A stretch of 64,000 nucleotides of DNA from Bryobacter sp964387685 (GTDB lineage Bacteria; Acidobacteriota; Terriglobia; Bryobacterales; Bryobacteraceae), in contig CAYLXK010000012.1 in the NCBI GenBank assembly GCA_964387685.1, positions 1-64,000 of the forward strand, given 5' to 3'. The translations under genes and the position numbers were made by a program. Under the pieces are notes generated by a model. The model saw only the letters and a list, made by a program, of their open reading frames with translations. It did not search any database and was not told the DNA's origin. Positions 33,076-41,841 of this stretch are shown one piece after another. Each line of letters opens with the position of its first letter. The first letter of the stretch is position 1.

Positions 33076-34320
33076 CTAGATCCGGCTCAAGAGCAGCGCA
33101 GAATTTTTGCTCCCGAAGGCGATCGTATTAACGATCGCCTTTTTGATTTCGAGAGGGCGCCCTTCGTGGGGGATGTAATCGAGATCGCAGGCGGCATCGG
33201 GCTTATCCAGATTGATCGTCGGCGGGGCAAAGCTGTCGCGCATTGCCAGGAGAGTCGCGGCGAGGGACGCCGAGCCACAAGCCCCTTGGGGGTGGCCGAT
33301 CACACTTTTGACGCTAGAGCCGGGAAGGCGTCGAGCGTGTTCGCCAAAAGCGAGTTTGACGGCGGCGGTTTCCACGCGGTCGTTCAGTTCGGTGGCGGTG
33401 CCGTGGTAGTGCAGGTAATCGATTTCCTGCGGCGAGGTGGATCCTTCGGCCATGGCCATAGTCATGGCGCGGGCGGGCTCAATGCCGACTTCTTCTAAGC
33501 GAACGCGGTGAAAGGCCTCGCAGGTGGCGCCGTAGCCGGCGATTTCGGCATAGATGCGGGCGCCCCGCGCCCGGGCGTTTTCCTCGCGTTCGAGCACGAA
33601 GAACCAGGCCCCCTCGGCGAGCACGAATCCGTCGCGATCCGCCGAAAAGGGGCGCGAAGCGCGCGCGGGATCTTCATTGCGAGCGGTACTCATGATCCGG
33701 AGGAGTTGGAAGCCGCGCAGGGTAAGGGGCGCGATGGGAGCGTCGACGCCGCCGCAAACGACGGTCTCCGCATCTCCGTGACGGATGGCCCGGTAGGCGT
33801 AGCCGATGGCGTCGGTCGAACTAGTGCAGCCGTTGGAGAGCATGTGGCTTAAGCCGCGGAAGCCGAAGTGCATGGAGACTTCGCTGGAGAGGGTGCCGAG
33901 CGTGCTGGAAGGAATCACATAGACGCTGCATTTCTTTTGCTGGCCGCTGTAATAGAGAGAGTATTGGCGTTCGGTGAACTCTTGATTGCCACCGCCGCTG
34001 CCGACAATGACCTGAATTCGGCGCGTGTCTTCGTGGGCTAGTTCCCGCCAGGGGAAAGCGGCGTCCTCGAGCGCCTCGGCGGTGGCCGCGACGGCATAGG
34101 CTGTTCCAATACCGGTTCCCTCCAATTCGCGAGCCGTGAGGTGGAGGAGGGGATCGAAGCCGGAAATTTCTCCAGCTACCTGTACGGGTTGGCCGGAGAC
34201 GTCGAAGCGGGAAATTCTCTTGACGCCGCTTACGCCCATTCTGGTGTTCCGCCAGAACAATTCCCGGCCCAAACCGTTCGGGCTGATCGCCCCAATGCCC
34301 GTGACAACAACGCGATTCAT
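33076..34320 (-). CDS. Beta-ketoacyl-ACP synthase family protein
   Basis: A 414-residue thiolase-fold condensing enzyme, FabF/KAS II-like, extending acyl-ACP chains with malonyl-ACP. The Cys-His-His active site is intact: Cys in LSNGCTSSTDAIGYAYRA, His in LHYHGTATELND, and His in KSVIGHPQGACGSA. I start it at ATG 34320 (NRVVVTGIGAISPNG), the conserved family start; a longer frame is open upstream. It stands alone, with no acyl carrier protein or reductase near it, so it may serve a specialised lipid or polyketide rather than be the main FabF. Confidence 0.9.
   Translation of the reverse strand: MNRVVVTGIGAISPNGLGRELFWRNTRMGVSGVKRISRFDVSGQPVQVAGEISGFDPLLHLTARELEGTGIGTAYAVAATAEALEDAAFPWRELAHEDTRRIQVIVGSGGGNQEFTERQYSLYYSGQQKKCSVYVIPSSTLGTLSSEVSMHFGFRGLSHMLSNGCTSSTDAIGYAYRAIRHGDAETVVCGGVDAPIAPLTLRGFQLLRIMSTARNEDPARASRPFSADRDGFVLAEGAWFFVLEREENARARGARIYAEIAGYGATCEAFHRVRLEEVGIEPARAMTMAMAEGSTSPQEIDYLHYHGTATELNDRVETAAVKLAFGEHARRLPGSSVKSVIGHPQGACGSASLAATLLAMRDSFAPPTINLDKPDAACDLDYIPHEGRPLEIKKAIVNTIAFGSKNSALLLSRI
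33116..33144 (+). terminator. Intrinsic terminator inside the opposing synthase gene
   Basis: A perfect 11-bp stem, AAGGCGATCGT (33116-33126) with ACGATCGCCTT (33131-33141), and loop ATTA, is followed by a T-run ending at 33144. It is oriented to end plus-strand transcripts of the wza/wzz/kinase set but lies within the 3' coding end of the minus-strand synthase. Confidence 0.75.
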
Positions 34321-34361
34321 AGTGGATAAGAAGATCCTCAATGCTATCATCGAGATGCAAA

Positions 34362-34931
34362 ATGGAAGGCGAAAACTCGCCCGAAGAAACCAAGCTCGCC
34401 CCAGCGGCGGCAACGCTTGCTTCCATCGCCGCCCCTCATACCGCGCTCCCGGCCTCCTCCTTCAGGGAGCATACGAGCCGGCTAGACCGCTTGCTGGCCG
34501 GGGTTCAATCCGGAGTGGCGGGTTTTGCCGTTTCACTAGTATGGATCGGGATTGTGTCCAGATGGGAGGGCCGTTCGTTTTGGACTTTGCCCAACCTGAT
34601 GGCGGGCTTGTTTGAAGGTCTAGGCGGGTTTCGGCCTTATTTTAATGCCTATACCTGGACGGGGCTAGCTTTGCATTTGCTGCTTACGGTGGCATTCGCT
34701 ACGCTGACAAGCCAAGTCATTTCGCCGAGGCGGCGGATAGGGCCATCGCTGGGGATGGGCATTCTGCTCAGTACGGGATGGTTCTATTTGGTGGACGGTT
34801 TTTTCTGGCGGCTGGTTTTTCCGCCGTTCTCCGTTTATTCTAAAAGACCTTCCATCTTCTTCGGGTACGTTCTGATTGGCATGTGCGTTGGTCTATACTC
34901 AATATTTGTGCGTTCCGACCGGGGTTCCTAA
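34362..34931 (+). CDS. Small integral membrane protein of unknown function
   Basis: A protein of about 189 residues with roughly four transmembrane helices (SGVAGFAVSLVWIGIV, AYTWTGLALHLLLTVAFA, SLGMGILLSTGWFYLV, FFGYVLIGMCVGLYSIFV) after an Ala-rich polar N-terminus. I do not recognise the family. I prefer ATG 34362 (MEGENSPEE); ATG 34341 would add seven residues and begins closer to the divergent synthase start at 34320. The 135 bases after it, before bamA, hold no clear gene. Confidence 0.65.
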   Translation: MEGENSPEETKLAPAAATLASIAAPHTALPASSFREHTSRLDRLLAGVQSGVAGFAVSLVWIGIVSRWEGRSFWTLPNLMAGLFEGLGGFRPYFNAYTWTGLALHLLLTVAFATLTSQVISPRRRIGPSLGMGILLSTGWFYLVDGFFWRLVFPPFSVYSKRPSIFFGYVLIGMCVGLYSIFVRSDRGS

Positions 34932-35066
34932 GGCCCGGCCGGATATGGCAGTTCGAAATGGCGAACGCGCCTCCGGACGACTCCCGCAGATGGTGCTTTT
35001 GCGAAACCGGATGCGGCAGGGCCACGTCTTGCTCAAGGCGCAGAGTGGAAAGGAAACAGTTCGTTG

Positions 35067-38051
35067 ATGAAGTCCAACAGGCGGTGGAGCCTGGTCCAGC
35101 ACTACTTCTGCGTATTAGCGGCAGTTTTGATGCTGGTTCAGATTTGCCCACCCGCGGCCGCGCAACAACCGCCGCCCCCCAAGCCCAAACCGGCCAATCC
35201 TTTCGAGAACGTTCCGCAATCCACTCCCGCGGCGCCGCAGCAACCGGCCCCCGCCAAACCACCTTTTGAGGCGCCCAAGCCCGCCATAGACCCAGCGGCT
35301 CCGCCCGCGGCGGGAGAACCTAAACCGAGCGCGGAGCCCGCGCCCGATACCCCGGCAGAAGATGTCATTGAAGCCATCGAGTTCCGCGGTTCCCGCCGGG
35401 TCCCTCAAGACACGCTTCGCGCCCTGGTGCTTAGCAAAAAAGGCGACCGGTATAACGAAGAAGCGTTAAATCGGGACTTCATGCTCCTGTGGAACACCGC
35501 GCGGTTCGACGACATTCGCCTGGAGCGCGAAGCCAGCCGCACGGGCTGGATCGTGCGCTTCGTGGTAACCGAGCGGCGAGTGGTGCGCTCGATCAAATAT
35601 GACGGCATGAAGTCCATCACGGTCTCTGAGATCCTGGATCGCTTTAAGGAACGTAAGGTGGGCCTCCAGGTCGAACAGCAGTACGACCCCAACAAGATCC
35701 AGCGGGCCGCGAATGTGCTGAAGGAATACCTGTCCGAACGCGGCCGCCAGTTCGCCAACGTCACGCCGGAAATTCGCCAGATTCCGCCGTCCTCGCTCGA
35801 GGTAAACTTCCGCGTAGCCGAGGGGCCCAAAGTAAAAGTCGGCAAAATCGGCATCGAGGGCAATCAAGTCTTTAACGACCGCGTGGTGCAACGCGCGATG
35901 AAGAACCTGAAGCCCGTTGGCATTCCTCGCTCCATTCTGCTCGAGAATCTCTTTGCCAAAACTTACGATGCGACCAAGCTCGAAGAAGACATGAGCCGCG
36001 TGCAGAATTACTATCAGGAGCGCGGCTACTTTACGGCACGCGCCAACTCCGAGGAACCCACCATCCGCGACGTGGGCGGCAAGGGTTTCCGCATCCCGCT
36101 GTTCTATCCCAATAAGCCTGGCAAGCGCGCGGATTTCACCGTTCGTGTGGATGAAGGTCCCAAGTATCAACTCGCGAAATTGAATCTCGTCGGCGTCAAG
36201 TTTTTCCGCGCCCCCGAGGAGATCTTCTCGCGCATCATTGGCATGCAGGAGGGCGACACGTTTTCGACCGCCAAGCTCCGCAAGGGCCTCGAAGAAGCCC
36301 GCAAAGTCTACGGACAGTTTGGCTTTCTGGATTTTGTACCGGAACCTTCCTTCGAGCCGGATCCCAAAACCGGCAAGATCGACCTGACGCTGAACGTAGA
36401 CGAGGGCAGCCAGTTCTATGTGCGCCGCATTGATTTCGCGGGCAACACGACGACGCGCGACAAGGTAATCCGTCGCGAAATCCTGCTCGACGAAGGCGAT
36501 CTATTTAACTCGCGCCTGTGGGAAGTGAGCCTATTGCGCCTGAACCAGCTTGGCTACTTCGAAGTGTTGAAAGAAAACGAAGCGGCCAACATCACCCGCG
36601 ACACGAAGAACAACACGGTTGACATCACACTCAAGGTAAAGGAACGCGGCAAGAACAGCGTGCAGATGTCGGGCGGCGTGTCTGGCATCGCGGGCAGTTT
36701 CATCAGCTTTGGCTATTCGACGAACAACTTTTTGGGGCTGGGCGAGACGCTTTCGCTCGATTCCCAGCTCGGCGACCGCATTCGCTCGGTCACCTTTGGC
36801 TTCACGGAACCTTACTTTCTCGATAAGCCGATTCAGGTTGGCTTCACCGTCAATACGCAGCGCTTTAGCTACGATCAGGGCCGCGAGGTTTCGTTGTTCT
36901 CGGGCCGCAATTTGACTTCGCAGTTCGACGCGATCGGCCGTGACAACTTGTTGAACTACGTGTCCAACGGCTATGGCTTTACGGCCTACGCCTCCACCTT
37001 GCTGCGCCGCAGCTTCGCCCGCGTCGGCATCACCTACAGCTATAACGATTCGAAGTACACGCCACTGTCCACGGCGGCCAGCACATACTTTGAATTCTCG
37101 AACTTCCAAAACATCGACGGACCCAACCAGTTGTCCGGAATCCGGCAGAGCTCGATTATTCCGAATTTCTCTTACAACACCGTCGACCACCCGATCACTC
37201 CGACGCGGGGCAAATCGATCTACATCTCGACAACGTTCGCGGGATCTTTCCTGGGTGGCAATACAAATTTTGTGGAGCCCACGGTGGATATCAAGTATTT
37301 CCGCGCGGGTTTCAAAAAGGGCCATGTCATCGGTATGCACGGTCTGGGCCGCTTCATCAGCGGCTTCGGCGGTAAGAACGCCCCGCCCTTCAACCGCTTC
37401 TACATGGGCGGCGAAAACGACATCCGCGGCTTCGATATCTGGAACATCAGCCCGTTGGCTTATGTGCCCAGCCAAGCCACCGTCAACGTCTTGAACGACG
37501 ACGGCAGCGCCCGCATCCAGCGCGTGCTGAATAGCACGGGCAGCCTGGTTTCCGTGCCCGTCACGCAGACCATTCCGGTGTACCAGCTCATCTTCCCCGG
37601 CGGAGACACCCAAGGCGTGGGCAACTTCGAATACCGGATTCCCATCTTCGGGCCGGTGATCCTGGCCGCCTTTGCCGACATCGGCGTAAACCGCATTTCA
37701 CGAAGCAATGGCTTGAACCTCAATCCCGGCCGCATCAACGATTTGAATTCACTCTTTCCGCAAGCGGGCTTCGGCCAAAGCGCCGTGCTGGTGCCGTTTA
37801 CGCAGAACGTCCGCATGTCGACCGGCCTTGAGCTGCAGGTCATTATGCCCGTTGTGAACGCGCCGTTCCGGTTCTATTGGGCCTACAATCCGCTGCGCGT
37901 GGAAGAGTTTATCCAGCCGCCGATCGCCGCCGATCGCAGCTTCTTTCCCAACCAAGCCACCTTCGTCAACTCCCTAGTCCAGTTCGGCCAGGCGAGCCCC
38001 TTCTTTGAGAAGGCGAAGCAGTTTCGCTTCACCATTAGCCGTACCTTCTAG
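35067..38051 (+). CDS. bamA: Outer membrane protein assembly factor BamA
   Basis: A 994-residue Omp85 protein, the core of the BAM machine that inserts beta-barrel proteins. A signal peptide ends near PPAAAQ. A Pro/Ala-rich linker of about 60 residues (33-92) precedes the POTRA region, which is unusual. Five POTRA units follow (starting near VIEAIEFRGSRRV, VVRSIKYDGM, KVGKIGIEGNQ, QLAKLNLVGV, YVRRIDFAGN), then a barrel from about residue 530 with the family motif GGENDIRGFDIW. The C-terminus QFRFTISRTF is a typical beta-signal with terminal Phe. ATG 35067 is used. It is followed by ompH after 38 bases. Confidence 0.95.
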   Translation: MKSNRRWSLVQHYFCVLAAVLMLVQICPPAAAQQPPPPKPKPANPFENVPQSTPAAPQQPAPAKPPFEAPKPAIDPAAPPAAGEPKPSAEPAPDTPAEDVIEAIEFRGSRRVPQDTLRALVLSKKGDRYNEEALNRDFMLLWNTARFDDIRLEREASRTGWIVRFVVTERRVVRSIKYDGMKSITVSEILDRFKERKVGLQVEQQYDPNKIQRAANVLKEYLSERGRQFANVTPEIRQIPPSSLEVNFRVAEGPKVKVGKIGIEGNQVFNDRVVQRAMKNLKPVGIPRSILLENLFAKTYDATKLEEDMSRVQNYYQERGYFTARANSEEPTIRDVGGKGFRIPLFYPNKPGKRADFTVRVDEGPKYQLAKLNLVGVKFFRAPEEIFSRIIGMQEGDTFSTAKLRKGLEEARKVYGQFGFLDFVPEPSFEPDPKTGKIDLTLNVDEGSQFYVRRIDFAGNTTTRDKVIRREILLDEGDLFNSRLWEVSLLRLNQLGYFEVLKENEAANITRDTKNNTVDITLKVKERGKNSVQMSGGVSGIAGSFISFGYSTNNFLGLGETLSLDSQLGDRIRSVTFGFTEPYFLDKPIQVGFTVNTQRFSYDQGREVSLFSGRNLTSQFDAIGRDNLLNYVSNGYGFTAYASTLLRRSFARVGITYSYNDSKYTPLSTAASTYFEFSNFQNIDGPNQLSGIRQSSIIPNFSYNTVDHPITPTRGKSIYISTTFAGSFLGGNTNFVEPTVDIKYFRAGFKKGHVIGMHGLGRFISGFGGKNAPPFNRFYMGGENDIRGFDIWNISPLAYVPSQATVNVLNDDGSARIQRVLNSTGSLVSVPVTQTIPVYQLIFPGGDTQGVGNFEYRIPIFGPVILAAFADIGVNRISRSNGLNLNPGRINDLNSLFPQAGFGQSAVLVPFTQNVRMSTGLELQVIMPVVNAPFRFYWAYNPLRVEEFIQPPIAADRSFFPNQATFVNSLVQFGQASPFFEKAKQFRFTISRTF

Positions 38052-38089
38052 TTTTTGAGAATGATACGATTTGAAAGAGACCCCGTAAA

Positions 38090-38692
38090 ATGAGTATGTT
38101 TGTGAAGAATTTAATGGTCAGCGTCGTCCTTTTGGGACTCGCAGCCACCTCGTCCCTGGCGCAGCAGAAGGTCGGTACGATCAGCATCCAGCAGGCGATT
38201 ATCAGCACCAAGGACGGCCAAAAAGCCGCCGCCGACTTACAGGCCAAGATCGAGCCCAAGCGCAAGGAACTGGAAGCCCGCCGCCAGAACATCGAAGCTC
38301 TCTCGCAGCAGTTGCAAAAGATGGGCACCGTGGGTAGCGAAGAGGCAAAGCGGAAGCTCCAGGACGAAATCACCACCAAGCAGAAATCCTTGCAGCGCGA
38401 CGGTGAAGACGCGCAGGCCGATTGGGATCAGGACCAGCAGAAGATTCTGAATGAGCTGGGCGGCCGCATTATGCAGGTGATCAATAAATACGCGACCGAC
38501 AATGGCTTCTCCATGATTCTCGACATCAGCTCCCCGCAGACGCCGGTCATCTGGGCTTCCAACACCGTGGATATCACTAACGAAGTGATTAAGCTCTACG
38601 ACACCAATGCGCCTTCGACGATGGCGCCGGCGGCGACCAAGACGGCCGCGCCGGCCCCGGCCAAGACGCCCGCCGCGCCCGCGAAGAAATAG
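38090..38692 (+). CDS. OmpH/Skp-family periplasmic chaperone
   Basis: A 200-residue protein with a signal peptide (VSVVLLGLAATSSLA) and the OmpH/Skp fold: VGTISIQQAIISTKDGQKAA at the start, then a long coiled-coil arm (residues about 45-125), and the conserved NEVIKLYDTN. Skp holds outer-membrane proteins in solution for BamA. The C-terminus is a low-complexity Ala/Pro/Lys tail, longer than in classic Skp. It directly follows bamA, the usual partner order. Confidence 0.92.
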   Translation: MSMFVKNLMVSVVLLGLAATSSLAQQKVGTISIQQAIISTKDGQKAAADLQAKIEPKRKELEARRQNIEALSQQLQKMGTVGSEEAKRKLQDEITTKQKSLQRDGEDAQADWDQDQQKILNELGGRIMQVINKYATDNGFSMILDISSPQTPVIWASNTVDITNEVIKLYDTNAPSTMAPAATKTAAPAPAKTPAAPAKK

Positions 38693-39679
38693 TTAGAAGC
38701 CGCTCGTCCGAATCCAGTAGCTTTCGCGCCAGGTCTCCCCTGGCGCGATTGTTTTTGCAGAGCCCGGAGTATTGAATGCGTTGGTGGGCGCGGTCATGGG
38801 CTCAAAGCAAATGAAGCTCTGTCCCGCCGGCGCATAGACCACGCCGATGGTGTAGTCCTTTCCGTAAACTACCTCCACCGTCTGCGTCTTGCCCTGGACG
38901 CGGAAGACGGCGTAGCCCTCGGCGTTGCGCTCGAGGCCCCCAAAGACGTCGTCCAGTATGACGCCAGCCAGAGCGAATTCGTCAGGCCGGGGATTAGGTC
39001 TGCGTTCCCCAGTCGGGATCAGCTTCGGCGAAAGGACCAGTTGTTCGCGCGCAGGAATTGTAACGCGCCATTCGTCGCGGGGGGCATCGCTCACTTGGAA
39101 ATAGGGATGAAATCCTACAGCCAGAGGCATGGGGTCCGCAGCCTGATTCGTAATCGCCGTGACGACTTCCAGTTCACCCGCTTTGAGGACGTAGGTCAAT
39201 TCCAGCCGGTGCGGAAAAGGAAATTGCGCAAGCCAATCCGGATAGCGCCCGAAGTCGAGCGTGAAACGAACCCGGGCGGAGTTTTTATCCGACGTCACGT
39301 CGGCCACTTGCCAACGGTCCGTAAAGGTCACCAACCCATGAATCGGATTCTTGTTCCCGTCCAAGCGTAAATTCCCCAGTTCGGGATTGAGCAGATATTT
39401 CTTGCCATTCGCCTGATAAGAGTAGCCCTCAATGCGATTGGCCCAGGGCGCGAGCAGCGGATTGCCGCACAACCTGGGCCGGGCGATGAGATCGGTCAGG
39501 GACGCCGTGCCACTAGCGCCTTGCGGCATCCACAACACGCTCTTGCCGCGGACATGGAAGTCATAAGCGATGGCGCCAAAGGCGGGCGAAACCGAAAGCT
39601 CGGTCGCCGATTCGCTTTCCGAGAGACGCACGACCGGATACTTTCCATCGAAGGTCTGAGAAATTACATACTGGCTCAT
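38693..39679 (-). CDS. Aldose 1-epimerase family protein
   Basis: A 328-residue galactose-mutarotase-like protein, which interconverts alpha and beta anomers of sugars. Typical features are NPLLAPWANRIEGYSYQANG, the His of NPIHGLVTF, the catalytic-like His in AVGFHPYFQVS, and EPMTAPTNAFN near the C-terminus. I start it at ATG 39679, which overlaps the upstream stop as TAATG; a longer frame is open but has no family similarity. Substrate is unknown. Confidence 0.88.
   Translation of the reverse strand: MSQYVISQTFDGKYPVVRLSESESATELSVSPAFGAIAYDFHVRGKSVLWMPQGASGTASLTDLIARPRLCGNPLLAPWANRIEGYSYQANGKKYLLNPELGNLRLDGNKNPIHGLVTFTDRWQVADVTSDKNSARVRFTLDFGRYPDWLAQFPFPHRLELTYVLKAGELEVVTAITNQAADPMPLAVGFHPYFQVSDAPRDEWRVTIPAREQLVLSPKLIPTGERRPNPRPDEFALAGVILDDVFGGLERNAEGYAVFRVQGKTQTVEVVYGKDYTIGVVYAPAGQSFICFEPMTAPTNAFNTPGSAKTIAPGETWRESYWIRTSGF
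38724..38756 (+). terminator. Intrinsic terminator inside the opposing epimerase gene
   Basis: A perfect 10-bp stem, TCGCGCCAGG (38724-38733) with CCTGGCGCGA (38739-38748), and a five-base loop, is followed by TTGTTTTT. It would end bamA-ompH transcripts, but lies within the 3' coding end of the minus-strand epimerase. Confidence 0.8.
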
Positions 39680-40086
39680 TAGGGCACCCTTTCCGGAGTG
39701 GTGGGATCTTTGGGTTCGAGGACGGATTCCTTTTGGCAACACCAGCAAGTACCCGGCACATAAAAGCGGATGTAGCAAATCTCGCACCAATAACTGACGA
39801 TCATGCGCTTGCCCTGCTGCCGCGTCCAGACCGGCTTGCGGTGAATCGGATTGGCGCTAAAGACTTGGGGCGAGGTGTAGCGGCCTTCGATCTCGATGTC
39901 CATGCCAACGACGCGTGGGTCTTCCAGGACGGCCCGCACACTTTCATCGGCTTCCACTTGCACGGGTTTCGAGCCCGGCGCTTCGATGCGCCGCGACGCG
40001 CCTAGCCTGCCGCGCAATACGGCATCGCTGGCCTGGGCCAAGCCAGGAGCTATTCCCGCCGCCAGTAAAAAACACCTTCGCTTCAC
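39679..40086 (-). CDS. Exported protein with C-terminal cysteine cluster
   Basis: A protein of about 135 residues. I start it at GTG 40086 because this gives a twin-Arg-like signal peptide (VKRRCFLLAAGIAPGLAQA). The middle part reads like a small beta domain (VLRGRLGASRRIEAPGSKPV, VGMDIEIEGRYTS). The C-terminus has a Cys cluster, CEICYIRFYVPGTCWCCQKE, which could bind zinc or a haem/iron centre. I recognise no family. Coupled to the epimerase by TAATG overlap. Confidence 0.6.
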   Translation of the reverse strand: MKRRCFLLAAGIAPGLAQASDAVLRGRLGASRRIEAPGSKPVQVEADESVRAVLEDPRVVGMDIEIEGRYTSPQVFSANPIHRKPVWTRQQGKRMIVSYWCEICYIRFYVPGTCWCCQKESVLEPKDPTTPERVP

Positions 40087-40118
40087 ACTCTTATTATCCG
40101 TTGCCTGATCCGCGCCGT

Positions 40119-40952
40119 TTAACGAAGCGCTCGCAGCGTGAAGCCGCCCACGGTCCGCCCCAACGCCGAATAGAGCCAATCCCGGATGGCCGCCGCGTCG
40201 ATTTCGACGGCGTTGCCGCTTTCCTCGGCCATGGCCACGATCGAGCCCGGCTTCAATTCGACCACTTGCAGCCAGCTCTCATCGGCGGCCTTGACGCGGA
40301 ACGAATCGCCCTCTTGCTTGTGTCCAAAGGCTTCGACGAATTCGGGCCAGCGAGCCTGGGCTTCCTCGGCAGCGCGCGCCAGTGCCGCTTCATCGAGGGT
40401 CTCCAGTTGTGGCACTCCCGGCACATACAAGAAGACTTCGTCCGGAGGGTCCATGCGGAGCCGGGCCAAGCTGGAGCCGGTGTAGGGCAGGCTGCGTGAC
40501 AGATGGGGCGCGAAAAAAAGTAGTGTGTCTTCGGACGCGAGTTCCACCAGCAACTTGGCGCAGGTCGAAAAGGCACGCCGGATCGCCTCCCGGTCATCGG
40601 GCGCGGTCTGTCCCGGCGCCCAGTCGACACTCATCCAGGAATTGTGTTCCAGCGCCGATTCCCGCAAGGTGAGGTCTTGGATCTGTTCCAGTTGCTCCCG
40701 GCTCGTGTAAGGCGCAGCCACAGCATGAATGCGGAAGTATTGCTCATTGAAGGCCAGCAGCCAGGACTCCTGCCACCAGGCCAACTCATAGCGAGCCTCG
40801 TTGCCGAAAGCGCGCCACAGGGCCAGTTTCACCGCCGGCTCTTCGAGAGTTTGCGCATACGGCAGTAGCGCCACGGCGCTGACGAGCGTCTCACTCTCGC
40901 GGGGAGCGTTGGGCTTCCTGCGTTCCAGAATTCGTTGCCAGAACCCCGCCAT
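40119..40952 (-). CDS. DUF2314-like protein of unknown function
   Basis: A 277-residue protein starting at ATG 40952 (MAGFWQRILERRKP). The C-terminal 70 residues resemble DUF2314: HKQEGDSFRVKAADESWLQV, then VEIDAAAIRDWLYSALGR and TVGGFTLRALR. The N-terminal 200 residues contain no obvious motif but include VSAVALLPYAQTLEEPAVKL and ETLDEAALARAAEEAQAR. No signal peptide, so probably cytosolic. It is separated by 32 bases from the next minus-strand gene and 19 from the one before. Confidence 0.6.
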   Translation of the reverse strand: MAGFWQRILERRKPNAPRESETLVSAVALLPYAQTLEEPAVKLALWRAFGNEARYELAWWQESWLLAFNEQYFRIHAVAAPYTSREQLEQIQDLTLRESALEHNSWMSVDWAPGQTAPDDREAIRRAFSTCAKLLVELASEDTLLFFAPHLSRSLPYTGSSLARLRMDPPDEVFLYVPGVPQLETLDEAALARAAEEAQARWPEFVEAFGHKQEGDSFRVKAADESWLQVVELKPGSIVAMAEESGNAVEIDAAAIRDWLYSALGRTVGGFTLRALR

Positions 40953-40971
40953 ATGACCGGATTGTAACTCG

Positions 40972-41787
40972 TTAGTCCTTGACCTCCGAGTAGGTAAGCG
41001 TCGACTGGGCCCCGGCTTTCCGGAATTCACCCGTTTCCATCGACAGCGCCACTACGCGGTTGAATCCAAAAAGCAGCTTCAAGCGGAACTCCGTTCCATA
41101 GCTGCGCGGGAACCAAACGTCTTTTTCCAGGCGTGTAAACGTCACGCTAAAACCCAACTGGCTCACGTCCGTGCCCAACAAGGCCCGCACCGCGAACGGA
41201 AGCTTCCGGTTCATCTTCGTCTGGATCTGGAGCGGGAATTCGTCTTCGAGATCCACCAGCGTCTCCCCGGCCCAGAGATGATCCCAGCTTTTGGCCTTCG
41301 GCGCAAAGCCCACCCGCACCACGCGGCGCCCCTCCACGACGCGTTCCTCGTGCCGGGTGAATTGGTAGTATTCGAGGTCTTTTGTGCGGACGGGAAAGTG
41401 ATCGAGGTCGATCCCGTGGCGGGAATTCTCGTCGTCGACCACGTCCTCGACCATCTCCTCCAGCAGTTCCGCGTCGAAGCCCTTGTCTTGCTCCGTGTGT
41501 GCGGGCGAATCGTAGGTTAGTTCCTTGCCCTTCTTTTGGTAGCGGCCGGAAAGATGCACCAGCTTCCGTTCGGTTGTATCTTCGCGGGGCGTGATGAGAT
41601 ATTCGCGCCGTTCCTCGCGCGCTACCTTCGAGTTCGAGCGCAAGACCCTGGCATGGATCTTCTGCGTATAAACATAGTGCCGCCGCGCGGGCACGGTCTT
41701 TTCAATATTTGCCGCCACCCGCGCCATTAGCGCGTCCAAATCGGGCGTCTGAAACAGCATCACCAGCAGGACGGGAGTTGCGAGCAC
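40972..41787 (-). CDS. Exported protein of unknown function, LolA-like
   Basis: A 271-residue protein starting at GTG 41787 with a short hydrophobic N-terminus (LATPVLLVMLF). The body is rich in charged beta strands; segments such as RTKDLEYYQFTRHEERVVEG followed by RRVVRVGFAPK, then GETLVDLEDEFPLQIQTKMN and FTRLEKDVWFPRSYGTEF, resemble outer-membrane lipoprotein carrier (LolA/LolB-like) or related sorting-protein strands seen in Acidobacteria. This is a fold-level resemblance by eye only. Role is unknown. Confidence 0.6.
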   Translation of the reverse strand: MLATPVLLVMLFQTPDLDALMARVAANIEKTVPARRHYVYTQKIHARVLRSNSKVAREERREYLITPREDTTERKLVHLSGRYQKKGKELTYDSPAHTEQDKGFDAELLEEMVEDVVDDENSRHGIDLDHFPVRTKDLEYYQFTRHEERVVEGRRVVRVGFAPKAKSWDHLWAGETLVDLEDEFPLQIQTKMNRKLPFAVRALLGTDVSQLGFSVTFTRLEKDVWFPRSYGTEFRLKLLFGFNRVVALSMETGEFRKAGAQSTLTYSEVKD

Positions 41788-41841
41788 AAGGGATCCTCTA
41801 GCAGGATTTACGCGCGACCAGGAATCCGGTTGCCGGAAAAT

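Noticed and set aside
34876..35269. Open frames between the small membrane protein and bamA, including a Cys-rich one
   Set aside because: They overlap the start of bamA, show no family and have no conserved pattern I can support.
36531..37613. 360-codon minus-strand open frame opposite bamA
   Set aside because: Shadow of the bamA barrel; no recognisable domain and no ribosome site.
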